Positions 12,199-24,500 of a DNA stretch of 64,000 nucleotides are shown here, one piece after another (the stretch's first letter is position 1; every line of letters starts with the position of its first letter). The position numbers and the translations under genes are program-made. Source of the stretch: Aphis gossypii (taxonomy: Eukaryota > Arthropoda > Insecta > Hemiptera > Aphididae); NCBI RefSeq assembly GCF_020184175.1, contig NC_065530.1, positions 35,627,260 to 35,691,259 on the forward strand, given 5' to 3'. Below the pieces are notes generated by a model. The model searched no databases and had not been told where the DNA came from. It saw nothing but the letters and a program-made list of their open reading frames with translations.

Positions 12199-13473
12199 TT
12201 TACCATTCTAGTGTAAATCTAAAGATACCTGTAAAAATGTTACGAGTATAACACTACATTTTTATATCCAAACTTAAAAATTAATTATTTAAAATAAATA
12301 ATAATCAAACTTTGATGTAGGTATTAATAAAGTAAAAATTTATTTGATTAGTTATCTAATGATATTCAGTGTAATGCAATATAAATTCATTGAAATCCAG
12401 AAGCGATTTTTTGTCTTTACATTTTAGAATAGCTGTATGGATAGCTAGAATTTATTGTAAAGAATAATTTTTAATGTATCATAACTAAGTCAATACTCGT
12501 AATTTTAGTTGTTCTTTTACTAAACAATAAGTAAACAAATTTGTACTAAATATATAAAATCTTAAACTCTTAAAATTTATATTATATCAAATAATTTTGA
12601 TTTCTCTATGAAAAATAAGTCAAAATTAATCATTTTTAAAATAAAATATATTAGTTTATTTATTAGGTAAATTATAATATTTTAAGAACATATCATTTTT
12701 AAAAGTGTGGATAGTAATTGCTAATAAATATTAATTTAAGGAAAATAAAATGCACGAGAAAAAAAATATTAATTTTTACTCCAAACAATTACTTACTCAC
12801 CTACTCACATTTTAAAAAAAAATATATCTAACATTCTTAATTTTTATTATTAACAATCAAAAAAAGTAACTAGGTATTACATTTTTTTTTCAAACAAATA
12901 AAAGAAAATACAAGGACAATATAACATTATTTTTCACTAAATAACTATAATTTTTATTATTGAATTATAAAAAATATTAATAGTTATAACAATGATCTTC
13001 TGATTTTTTATTTTATACCTTAATGATAATTACCATAATAATATAATTAAATATTATTAACAAATTATCAATGTTTTATCGAAATTTAATTGACATTCAT
13101 TTTAAATTGTATAATGTATACAGTATACATATTATACAAAATAGATATTTGAATTTAGCATAGTATAGTAATTACTAGTCAATTACATTTTAAGATGACA
13201 CATATACAAGTTTATTTCAAAATGTTTTAAATTTTGGAGCTTTTTAATAAATAAAATGTCTAGTAAGTTGATACTTAAAGTTCAACAACGCCATCTATTT
13301 GTCGAAAAGTGTAATGGCATAATAACAGGTATTGATTATTTTCATTCTATTTTCCAACCAATCCTTAGAAACCCTATCAAAATGTTATCATATTATATTA
13401 TACATTTATAAACAATAGATATAGTTATAGAAAATTTCACTCTTGTTAAAAAAAAATTCATACTATTTTAATA
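12199..13473. promoter_or_regulatory. Divergent intergenic region between Naa80 and Chac
   Basis: About 1.3 kb separating the start codons of two genes transcribed away from each other, so it should hold both promoters and 5' UTRs. It is very AT-rich with several A and T homopolymers. No TATA box, initiator or other element could be assigned with confidence. The part at 13261-13400 is somewhat less biased and may contain the Chac 5' UTR. Confidence 0.4.
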
Positions 13474-15159
13474 ATGAAACCAGATAAATCGGAAAACAGC
13501 CACATAAACGACAATGAACTGAGCAATGACTTAAAAAACCATAATATGTTTTGGATATTTGGTTATGGCTCATTGATTTGGAAAACTAATTTTCCATTCA
13601 TAAAAAAACATCCTGGATACATAAAAGGATACACCAGACGATTTTATCAGTTTAGCCCAGACCATAGAGGAACCAATGACTTAGTAAGATTAAAATAATA
13701 TATTGTTTTTAATTAGGTATCCATAATTTTTTCAGTTTGACTTACACTATGTTTAACCTAGTAATGTTACAAATCCTAATTTTTGAGATCAGTTCAAACT
13801 CAAACTACACTTTATATTTTTATTAAATCCAATCAAGCTCACTTTTCAATGGGAAAACTTTTTTTCATTATTCAAAATAAATTAATGAATTAAATTGTCT
13901 ATAAAATAATATATATATTATTAATATCTATTTAAAATATTTGTTAAAACTTCTTCTACAAACTGAACTTAAATTGTTATTTCATTAATTTATTAGAAAA
14001 TCAATTAATTTGTATCATCACTAAGTAAATCGATATTTCTACCAATTATTTCTAAAAAAAATTCTTGATAAATTTCAGCCTGGACGAGTAGTGACCCTTC
14101 TACCATCAACTAATGAAGTAAGTTGAATACTGTGCTTAGCTTATTTTACTATACAATTTATGTATGTATTTAGTATATGAATATTTCAATATATTATGGT
14201 ACTTGTTAGAAATATGTTATTGCGACCACACTAGGTATATAAAAATTATCACTAGGCAATTAACGTAAAGGTACCAATATCTAAAGATACATAAAATATC
14301 AAGATACAGAGAAATATAATCATAAAATACATAAATATTGAATTTTTAGATTAAGAAGATTCTACATCTAAATCAATCACAATTTTTTTTTAAATATTTA
14401 TAACTCATTTTAAGATTAAAATATAGATTAAAACCTAAGGGATTCACTAAATAAAATTCAAAATTTTAAATTTGATAATAGGTCAGTTCACTTTAATATT
14501 AAATATGATTAAAGTTGTATATATTTCACTATAGTTGTAAGACAGAGACAATGCATGCGGTGGGTATAATATCCTCTTAATGAATGCTGACATAAGGGCA
14601 CTCAGTACCTAGCAGGGTTATATATTTTATAAGGTTCGGTTGCATAACAAACAAATGCTACGTATATTATACAAGTATAATAAATACATAGTATTGTTGA
14701 TAAAAAAAAAAAAAATGGTATGTCACCTAGATACTTCATATACAACTTAATATTCACGATTTAATATGATTTTAGAGTCGAGTATGGGGTATAGCGTATG
14801 CAATTGAAAATCGAGACATAGATAATGTATGTGCAGGATTGGACTTACGTGAACAGGCTGGTTATACTAAAAAGGTTGTCCAATTTCATACAAAAACAAA
14901 TGAAAATCAAATACCATCTGAAGTCACTGTGTATATAGCAGATGAAAATAATGAGTGGTTTGCTGGTGAAGCATCTATTCAACAAATAGCTTCCAGAATA
15001 GCAGTATGCAGTGGAACTAGTGGATCAAATCCAGAATATGTACATAAATTAGCAGCAGAAATGAGGCGGATAGCTCCTGAGGAAGATGATAAACATTTAT
15101 TTGAACTTGAATTGGCTCTGAAAAGCATTGAAAATAAAAAGGGAAAACAAATACTATAA
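13474..15159 (+). CDS. Chac: ChaC glutathione-specific gamma-glutamylcyclotransferase
   Basis: Exons: 13474-13683, 14079-14117, 14776-15159, GT-AG introns, all in phase 0, 210 residues. The N-terminal motif FGYGSLIW (residues 29-36) forms the substrate loop of the gamma-glutamylcyclotransferase fold. Next come SPDHRGT, then GRVVTL on the 39-nt second exon. LDLREQAGY (residues 105-113) contains Glu109, at the position of the catalytic glutamate of ChaC proteins. CSGTSGSNPEYVHKL and APEEDDKHLFELE are strongly CHAC2-like. The enzyme cleaves glutathione to 5-oxoproline and Cys-Gly in the cytosol. A second in-frame ATG at 13546 gives MFWIFGYGSLIW, which matches the usual CHAC2 N-terminus, so the true start may be there and the first 24 residues may be untranslated. 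Confidence 0.92.
14460..14660. repeat. Dispersed repeat fragment in Chac intron 2
   Basis: The segment around GAGACAATGCATGCGGTGGG followed by TATAATATCCTCTTAA recurs in diverged form near 19490-19550 in an ASPSCR1 intron (ATAATGCATGTGAATATAATATACTCTTAA). Two copies in introns of different genes indicate a dispersed family. No termini or coding capacity are visible, so no class is assigned. Confidence 0.55.
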
Positions 15160-17430
15160 TCAAAACTATAAGAAATTTTTAATTTTAATGTTTATTGTTC
15201 TTATTTTATGAAAAAAAAAAAAATTATATTTTATTGTTATTAATACTAAAGTGGTATATATTTTTTTATGATTTGTTTATATATGTGATAAAATATGTAT
15301 AACTGTCTTCACTATCTCTACTTCTATTTGGTACAGTGATCAACTGTGCATTGATTGAGTTCAAAACTGTTTTCTTGCTTTTCAATTAAAAATTGAACAT
15401 CCACCACTTAACTGTACCCACATTTACCAAATTTTTGATATTCCCTAATTAACTTCCTATCGTAATGCTGCAAATTAGCATTCATCTCCTCCATTCTTAA
15501 TGGAACCCTTAATACTACAGATTTTTTAACCTCTCTGTCTTTCTGTGTTTCCTCCAACTCCGCAATAAACTATTATTTATTTTCCATTCCAATATTCCAA
15601 CCCATCTATTTTTTTTTGAAAATAATCAACCACTGAATGGTTCTTGCCAAACCAACTTAATCTCAAACCTCATTACATATATGTACAAATACCGTATAAT
15701 ATAACCTAATAAGGGTATAATTAATAAAGTGTTTAACTATAAAATAAATTGGATTTACTGGTTCTTCCTGAGTATAAAATTAAATTATATGCCACCGATT
15801 TAAACATTTAAATAACCTAACCACTTTTTATTATGATATGCTATTTGGATTTTTATTGTTTAAATAATATATTATATTTTATAAATTTATTAGTACATAA
15901 GGTAGTATTAAAATCCTGGTACAAAATAGCTTAATTCTGCGAGATGCCAAAGTGTTAAATAATATATCCAACCTAAGCATAATTTTAAATTTTCTGTTAA
16001 AATACTTAAATACAATGATTTAACTTTAAACCATGTGATTGTATAAAACAGTTAGCAATATAATACATTTAGTTACTGCATAATCAATGATATCATGAAG
16101 TTCCAAAGTTGTTGATCCAAATGTTCTAATGACATAATCATATTATACATTATTAATGTGAGATAATCTACATATTAAAATGCCGTTCAATTTTAGACTA
16201 AATAGGTATTACCTATTTAAGTGTTAATTTTTAAATAATTAATAATAAATGTCTTCAAATAATGTATTACCCAGTGTGCAGCAAATTCCAATGTGAGTAT
16301 AATTTTAAAGGCGTCAACAATAACAAATTAGCAAAAAAAAAAAAAACCTTGAATAAATTTAACTTAAATTTAAATACAAAAATATACTAATTATTGAATT
16401 ACGAATAAAATATATTTCTTTCAATAATTTGTTCAAATAAACATATAAATTAATAACAGTAAACAATAACATACAATAAAATACAGTTTTAAGTCTGTAT
16501 TAATTTTTTAAGACCGGTACTCGTATTTTCACATTTTCTATACATAAATTATAATAGTAATAGTAAATACTAAATTAATAATGGTGTGTTTTACTACTTT
16601 GGTGTTGACTAAAAATACTATTCAGTAATTTGGGATAATAGGTACTTATATCAGTTGTAGAATTGCCGAAAAATGATAACTGATTTATGATAAGCACAAA
16701 AAGCATCAGAAACATTATTATTTAGATTAAAGTCCACAGCTCCACGACTTACGACTATAATTAATAATATTAACAAATAACTATTATTAAACGTGCTCGG
16801 ACCATTATTGAATTCTATTATATCATATTATAGAGTTCAATGGCTCTAACGGCTATAATCTAGTAAATCTACTTACAAATATGTATATATATATATATAT
16901 GCGAATATAACTGATTTACTGATTTGAACTGATTAATCTTCATGATAGTGGTTATTTTGTTATCATCTTTGTTTCCTATAATATTATTTTTGTTACGATA
17001 ATTTGAATGACGAAGGACAATATCTTATCAATTATCACAGCGGTCGAGTCGTTAAGTGGTTTGTAGTTTCATACAATTTTTAGTTATAATAATTTCTAAT
17101 TTTCTACACGTACAACGTACTTTTATAGTGCAACATACAAAACATCGAAATCTGCTAAAAGACAACTTTTAAAATATAGTATCATTTACCTAATACCTGC
17201 ATTACCTACCTAGATATATAGATTATTTTTGAACGGTAAAAAAAAAATGAAACTACCTAATATTTAATAATTCATCATAATAATCAATAATCGTTACTAT
17301 CATTATACTGTTCTCAATTCTCAAATAAAACCAGAAATAATTTTCTACATAATATAGTATTCTCTGTTTTTCTTAATTTTTCGATAGCATTCAATACAAT
17401 TTAACTGCATTAGATACTACTAGTATAAAT
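15160..17430. other. Intergenic region between Chac and ASPSCR1
   Basis: 2.3 kb between two genes on the same strand. It should contain the Chac 3' end and the ASPSCR1 promoter. A coding-like island on the minus strand lies at about 15410-15570 (separate entry). The remainder is AT-rich with homopolymers and a (TA)n tract near 16884-16900. No other exon or RNA gene was recognised. Confidence 0.5.
15410..15570 (-). pseudogene. Unrecognised coding-like fragment
   Basis: On the minus strand this stretch translates without a stop for about 50 codons. It is rich in charged residues and includes VLRVPLRMEEMNANLQHYDR and LIREYQKFGKC. Stops bound it on both sides, there is no start codon in good context, and no splice site was found to extend it. 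Its composition is less AT-biased than its surroundings. It may be a decayed transposon ORF, a processed pseudogene fragment or an orphan exon. I do not recognise the family. Confidence 0.3.
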
Positions 17431-20400
17431 ATGGCCACAAATTTAATAATATTTGGTGGAAATGCAGCGAGAATTAACGTAAAAGTCAATCCAAATATGA
17501 CTATACTTAAAGCAAGTATCTCACATTATTTGGTCTTTAAGCACTACTTTTTATTAATAAATTTTATTGTTTTAGGTAATAGAATTAGCCTGCACAAAAT
17601 TGAAAGCCAACAGCAATGATTTTGATTTAAAGTAAGCAGTTTACTTTATTTGTTCATTTTTAAGAAGTCATAAAGCAATGTACAATGTTTCATTGTTTCT
17701 TTATTCAATAGATATCATAACAAAATATTAGATACAACAAGTCTAATCAGGTTTACAAATATTGCCAACAATGCCTTATTGGAATTAGTACCTGCTACAA
17801 GATCTAGAGAAAATAGCTCCGTTGGTGTATGGTTACAAGTAGAAGATGGATCTAGATTATCTGGCGAATTTCCATCTAGCCGTAAGCTATATTTTAAAAA
17901 TGTTATCTTGTTTATTACGATTTTTAACTTTGTGCTAAATAATAAATTTTTATTAGAAAATCTATGGGAAATCATACAGATATTATTGAAAGACAAATTG
18001 TCTAATTATGAAAGTCCTGCTATAATTTATACGAGAATGGAAATAATTGGTAAAGAACAATTACAGGAGAAAACTTTAAAAGACATTGGATTAGTTAGTG
18101 GCAAAGCCTTATTAAGGTTAGTTAAGAACTAATCATTAGCATAGTCACTGTATTCTACTATTTGTAATAATTATCTAATAGTATTTAAATATTATTGTTA
18201 CTTGCTCGCTAACTATTATTTTTATTAACATTTATAATAATTAATTACTAGAAATATTAGAACGTAGTGAAATTATGTTTACTGTTTAGTAATTTTTTTT
18301 ATAATTAATTACATAATATCAACTCTTAGGTAATTGTTACAACTGTATTTTTTAAATTAATTTATATTTAACTAGATTACTTAACAAAAAAGAATCCGAA
18401 GACCAAGCTCATGTGTATGTACCTGCGGCCAGAAAACCAAAACTTGAAGAACCTCCTAGAGTTTTAGGTCATAAAGAAACAAACACAAATGTTTTACCAA
18501 ATGCTGAATCTGCAAATGTTATGGCAACAAGTTCACAAGAGACAATGGATATTGAACCAAATGCTAATAATGCAGTTGAAAAATCTGAGCCTATAAATAT
18601 GTCAACAGATCAAAATAACCTCGATAATATCTCTAAATCAAAAGACAACAATAAAAAGCCTACTCTTAGTAATGAAGATCTCAATAATTTCAAGAACTCT
18701 ATATCTTATGTAAGTAAAATTTCAATCATCTTTCTCCCTTTTATTTACGTTATAAAAAGTTAATATAATTATTTATACAAATATTTATTTGTTATATATA
18801 GGTACTTACTCTATAGAAGTTTATTAACCCCTGTATTCATTAATCATTTTATATTACAGTCAATTTTTCGATAACTTATTTATTTTTTTGTTTATCCTTT
18901 AGAGTTTAAAAGTTGTATTAAGTTACACAACTCAAAAAAAAAAAAATATTATCCACGTATCCATTTTTTTTTTTTTTTTTACCATCCCTTAGTATTTAAG
19001 TCATTGATACTGAATTATTATAAAGAGAGTAACAAAATACAAAAATAAGAAAAATTAATTAGCATTATTATAGTAAAATGCAATAAAAATTTATGTAATA
19101 AATAATAATTATTAGTTTAAGATAATAGTTAATTAATATTTAAAATTTATTTTAGTTAGATGAGCGTGACACATTGTTATTTGATATTATGGATGGTACT
19201 TCAGTGATGTATCAAGATGAAGGTGATGATTTCTTTCAACCAACTGTTAAAGATGTTACTCTTGTACTAAGAGATTTGAAAAATGCACGGTAAATATTAC
19301 AATACTTAATAATAAGAAGACATTTTATATATGTTTTCTCAGTCTTATTAATGCTTCACATGGAAAATTTAATATTCAAAGGAATCTATTTAAAAATGTA
19401 TATAACTTGGTTTTGATAAAATACTTAAAATAAATAAATAATATTTTTAATGGTTTAAAGTAAAACTAATCCATCAGAAAATTAAAATGCCCGTGTTATG
19501 CATTAGTGAGACGTAGATAATGCATGTGAATATAATATACTCTTAATAAAACTAAACACTTAAAGTAAACCCATATATATTTTGACATTTCTAATCTTAA
19601 TTCTTAATTTAATGTTTATCTTTAAATATAGATATTCGATCAGGCACTTTTCACTTTATAAAATATTATATTATGTGGGAGATATTTAATTTACATTTTT
19701 AAAGTGTGTATTTCAATAAAATACCCTTTTTTTAATTTTGTTATGTATTCATTTTTATCTTAGAAAGTACAAATTTAAATGTGGTATCAGATACACAAAT
19801 TATTAATCAATAATTTATAGTATTCAAAATTCATTTAATTAACTGTTTGAATAAATGTAGTATATAGTTTATTTAATGGTTATGTTAAATAGTGAACACT
19901 GTTCTGTTGAATCGATAGTGTAAGCTATTCTAATAATATTCTGTTAATTTAATAACTTTAAAACTATTTAGTTTGTTTAAAAATATTTGATTGTTTATTA
20001 TAATTATTCAATAATTTAATATTGTAAATTGTAAATAGTTAGTATCATTATGTCTAGACTATAACCAATTAATATTAAAAGTGAATAAAAACTGTATTAA
20101 AAGTTAAAAATATACAAGTTATTTTTAGAAATCTATAACTATATTTATTTTTATTTCAGGGCTCAATTAGAAGATGGACAATTGAGTACAAGTGCAATGC
20201 GGGAATTAGAAAAAACTCAAAATCAACTAAATTTACTTCATAAATACAACAAGTGTATTATTAGAATACATTTTCCAAACAGATTAGTGTTACAAACTAT
20301 ATTCAAATCAACTGAAACTGTATTAGATGTAATAAATTTTATTCGAAAATATCTTATTGATGAGTCTTTAGACTTTAGTTTGTGTAAGAAACAATTGAAT

Positions 20401-21230
20401 TTTAATGTTTATTATTTCAATAGTACTATACAATATTTGATATTTATCAATAATTTCACAGTTACAACACCTCCTAAGACTATTTTGAAACCTGAAGAAA
20501 CTTTATTGGAATGTGGATGTGTGCCATCAGCAATGATACATTTTTCTTGCAATATGGAAACTGATCAATTAAAACCTGAACTGAAACAGAAAATTGTATC
20601 TGGGTGTCAAGCTTCAATAGCTGCTTATCTTGTTAGGTTGGTTGTTCATATTATGTATATATTTATGAAGTAAATGACAAAAATGAAATTTTTCAGAGAA
20701 AAGTATTAAATAATAATACTCTGATATGAGTTATTTAATTATTAAATATCATGTACTATACCTCAGTATACAATATTATCATGTAATATGTATATAATTC
20801 ATGTCACATTATCTATTTCTTGTACTCTTGAAACATCATTATAATGTTGTATGCATGACTATGAAATGGGTCTTAGAGTTAACAATTATTATACAATTTA
20901 TATTATATTTATTATTTATACTATTTTATAGTATTAATAGATAACATAAGTATTGCAATATTCTTTAAAAAATATTAAATTAATTGAAATACTTTTTATA
21001 TCCTTTATAGAATCTTTAAAATGTTTGCATTAATAACTAACTAAAAATTAATAATTAATTACAGAAAAGAAAGAATTCCAAACTCTTCAAATAATGATAC
21101 TTTACGTGATGAGCAGCCAGGAACAAGTAAACAATCAGAGGATCTAAATACTAAAACAGCTGTTTTAAATAAACAAAACAAAACCATAACTAATAGTGGA
21201 AAAACACCTAAATGGTTTAAGCCTGTATGA
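17431..21230 (+). CDS. Aspscr1: ASPSCR1/TUG, UBX-domain p97 cofactor
   Basis: Exons: 17431-17511, 17576-17631, 17712-17881, 17957-18116, 18376-18709, 19156-19289, 20160-20383, 20462-20636, 21065-21230; all phases close to 499 residues. The N-terminal TUG ubiquitin-like domain covers about residues 1-75 (NLIIFGGNAARINVKV, FTNIANNALLELVPATRSRE). A second ubiquitin-like region follows (VWLQVEDGSRLSGEFPSSQ, LWEIIQILL). Then comes a low-complexity Asn/Ser-rich linker and a C-terminal UBX domain at about 336-412 (IRIHFPNRLVLQ, TTPPKTILKPEETL). The tail is KTPKWFKP. TUG proteins bind the p97/VCP ATPase and in vertebrates retain GLUT4 vesicles; the role in this insect is inferred. Intron 1 has a GC donor (aaa|gcaagt) and intron 7 is a 78-nt stop-free intron. 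A candidate poly(A) signal AATAAA lies at 21397-21402. Confidence 0.93.
17512..17575 (+). other. GC-AG intron of ASPSCR1
   Basis: The donor reads AAA|GCAAGT and the acceptor TTTTAG. Splicing here joins MTILK directly to VIELACTKLKANSND, restoring the continuous ubiquitin-like domain and the phase of the next exon. No GT donor nearby gives that join. GC-AG introns are a known minority class handled by the major spliceosome, and the remainder of this donor (GCAAGT) matches the usual strong GC donor context. Confidence 0.8.
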
Positions 21231-21513
21231 AGTTAAAGTAAAATCTTACAACTAAAAATTGAGTTTAAATTACTCAATTATCATTTATTGGTGAATAATT
21301 ATTAATTTCTGTATGGTACGTAAATTTATTATTATATATATATTTTTTTTTTTATACAAAAAATTTGTTAAATAACTATTTGTTTGAGAATTTTTGAATA
21401 AAAAAAAATATTTAAAAAATGATTGTCAATTTTGTTTTATAAATCTTTATGATTTATTAAGTTATTGTATTTTTTGTGTACTAGTAAATAAATAATTTTC
21501 TTGAAGTACATAT
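21231..21513. terminator. Overlapping 3' ends of ASPSCR1 and PMS2
   Basis: Only 283 bases separate two convergent stop codons. A plus-strand AATAAA at 21397-21402 suits ASPSCR1, and a minus-strand AATAAA (plus TTTATT at 21453-21458) suits PMS2. If both are used, the two cleavage sites would lie close together or the 3' UTRs would overlap. Confidence 0.5.
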
Positions 21514-24500
21514 TCATTCTCTATTAACGTTTAATAATGAAAGGTTAACTAAATGTCTCATTGTTGGTCTTCCATGCGGGCAATTCTAAAACAAAAAATA
21601 TCAAGTCACAAATAAATTATTATTATAATTAAACATTTAAAATATTAACAAAAAGTCAATAGTTGGTTAGGTTACCATGTATATGTTGACATGTATATGT
21701 CTTATGGCTAGGGGTTATTTATTTGTGTTTATCTTACCCAAGGTTGTTCAATATCTCCCATGTGATCAATAAGTTTTCTCATATCACTTAAATTTAATAC
21801 TGTGCCAATCATAACAGACTTACGACAAGCGCGAGAAGCAAACATTGAACGAACTCTTGAAGGTCTACAGAGAGTATTTGGTGCATCCTAAATAATGTGT
21901 TATTAGTCATTAAAATACAATTATTATTTTAAACTTTTAAAGTTTGTGTCATAACATAAAATCATAATTTACTTGTAACATGAACAAAAGTTCATCAACA
22001 TCCTCCTTACCAAAACTCCAATTATTACTCATTGGAATCTTAGTTAACTTAACTTTTTTTGTTGGTTCACCTTAAGCATAACAAATAATATGCTTTATAA
22101 CCATAAACATATTTTAACATAGGAATTAATGAAACTTACCATCTTGTTGGAACTGAAAATCAAATCCATTCATTTGAAAAACATTAATATTTTCCATTAA
22201 TACCATTTCATTAACTGCAGTTAACTCTAACTGCTGAGGTCTACAAAATAAATAAATAAATACAATTCATACAATCAGTTTTATAAAAAAAATTTATTTT
22301 ACTGTCATCTAAATATCTAAATTTATTCAAATTGTTCATACAAAGTATTATAATCAAAATTTAAAAAAATGTTGATTTGAGAAAAATATTAGTATTTACT
22401 TAAAATCATTACTAACACCACTAATTTTTGGCTTGTGATTTTAGTTGTATTTTGTAATGTTTCAAAGTTATATTTTTCATCTGTGGCATGTTGATCAACT
22501 ATAAATAGATCAGCATCAAGTTTAGTAATGATGAAACCCAAATTAAATTGACCAATAATACTCATCTATAAAGAAATAATGATTGTACTGTATGTATTTA
22601 AAAAAAATAATAATACAAATATTTACCTTAGAAAACATATCTTTAGAAATTTCTCTACTCAATTCACCTTCAGCTTGTTGATTTTTACTTGGATCAATAG
22701 TAGCATAAAATCTTGTTTTTGATTTCTGTTTTTCAGATGTTCGAAATCTTAAGTTTCTCAACCTTTGTTTAATTATTTCAAGGTTAGTTTCGACTACTGC
22801 AAATTTTCTTTCCTTGGGCGCTACAGAAGTGTCTATTTCTATACTAACATCAGTTTTTATTTTTGACGAATCATAATAAATATTGATATCATCTTCAAGA
22901 GATACATTTTTAACTTCCCTCATTTTAATCGAATCGTATTTAATATCTACTTCAGTATCAGATTTATCAGATACATTATTTAAACAAAATTTATTATCAT
23001 CTGTATTTTCAAAATTTGAATTATTAAAAGAACATTCAGTTAATTCAATATTTTTACTTTTTGAATTATTAATAAATGTGTAATTTTTTTTATCACTTTT
23101 AATATTTTCTTGTTTCTGTCCATCAGTATTTTCATCTTTGCTATTGGTTTCAATAGTATCAGTACACTTTAACGGACTGTTGCAAACATTATTTTCTGTT
23201 AATTCCTCAACCTTACTGTCTAATAATTCCTCAACAATTTTTTTTTGAACATTATCAATATGTTCAATTTTTGGTTTAAAAAATGTATCTATAGTTTCAG
23301 GAACTGCTGCTATTTTAGAATTATTAGATTTCCATCTGTTTAATTTAGCTTTAATTTGTTCTGAATGACTAGGTGTTTCTTTTCTTACATATTCATTACT
23401 TACATCCAACTTCAGTACTGAAATATTTTTTTCAATAATTAAGACAATATTATAATATATTATATTATGAACTATAGAATATTCTAAGGTATTTATTTAT
23501 TTTAAAGTATAATTAATTTGTAAGCAATTGGAGGTTAATGTTTTTTTTTTAATATAAATATTTAATGAGTTTCATTTTTTTACATAATATGGTTTTTGTA
23601 TTATACAATTTTGTAATTTTTAATTACTTATAAATCAATAATAGTAATGTCATAATCTCACTTATAAATCACTTTATAAAACTTTATAAATAAGCGTTTA
23701 TACATACTTAATATTTTAATTTTTATATTCATAACTTTATAAAAATTTAATATAAGAATTGCTTATTTTAAGTAAACTGTAAAACAAATAAAATGGGATT
23801 CCTATATTAAATATAAGTTTTTTTTTCTTACATTTACAATTTTTCATTTCTGTAGTTGATTCATATGGTCTTTTAGTCGATATTGATTCATACAATGATG
23901 TATTAATCTTGTAAGTAGATGGAATATTTTCAAATAATCTATTTAAACTGGCCTTTAATAAAATCAATATTTAAATACAGAATAGGTATATTGAAAGTTA
24001 AATATTTGATATAAAATATTATAAATTATATTGACTTAACAATAAATATGGATACTCACTTTAATTATTGAAACCAAGCAATTTTCATTAGACAAAAATA
24101 TTTGTCTTTTATCAGGTGTTACATTAATGTCTACTTCAGCTCTTGCAATTGTTATATTTAAGTATACAAATGGATATTGGTTTTGATTGTATTGGTGGTA
24201 AACTTCATTAACTGTTTTTATAATCTAATTTAAAAAATGGAATAATATCATATTATGTATTAAATTATTTTAATTTTTAACTGATCTATATTTAATATTT
24301 TTCTTATCTTTGTTATTATTAAAATTATATGCCTATAGAAAAATCTGTTCTTAGAGAAACTGTAATTAAAATCATCTGATTTGTAGATATTGATTTTTAG
24401 TTCAAATTAATTGCTAAGATGTAAAGTAATATCTACATTTCATATGAAAATAAACTAAAAATGCTTAAATTTATGAAAATAAAAAAAAATTCGAGTACTT

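Noticed and set aside
20384..20461. Constitutive coding exon sequence joining the two UBX-domain parts
   Set aside because: It is open, but its splice borders are good, it is extremely AT-rich, and removing it restores a family-like UBX domain. Treated as an intron that might be retained.
22883..23083. Plus-strand 66-codon frame within PMS2
   Set aside because: It is the complement of the PMS2 linker exon and has no family resemblance.
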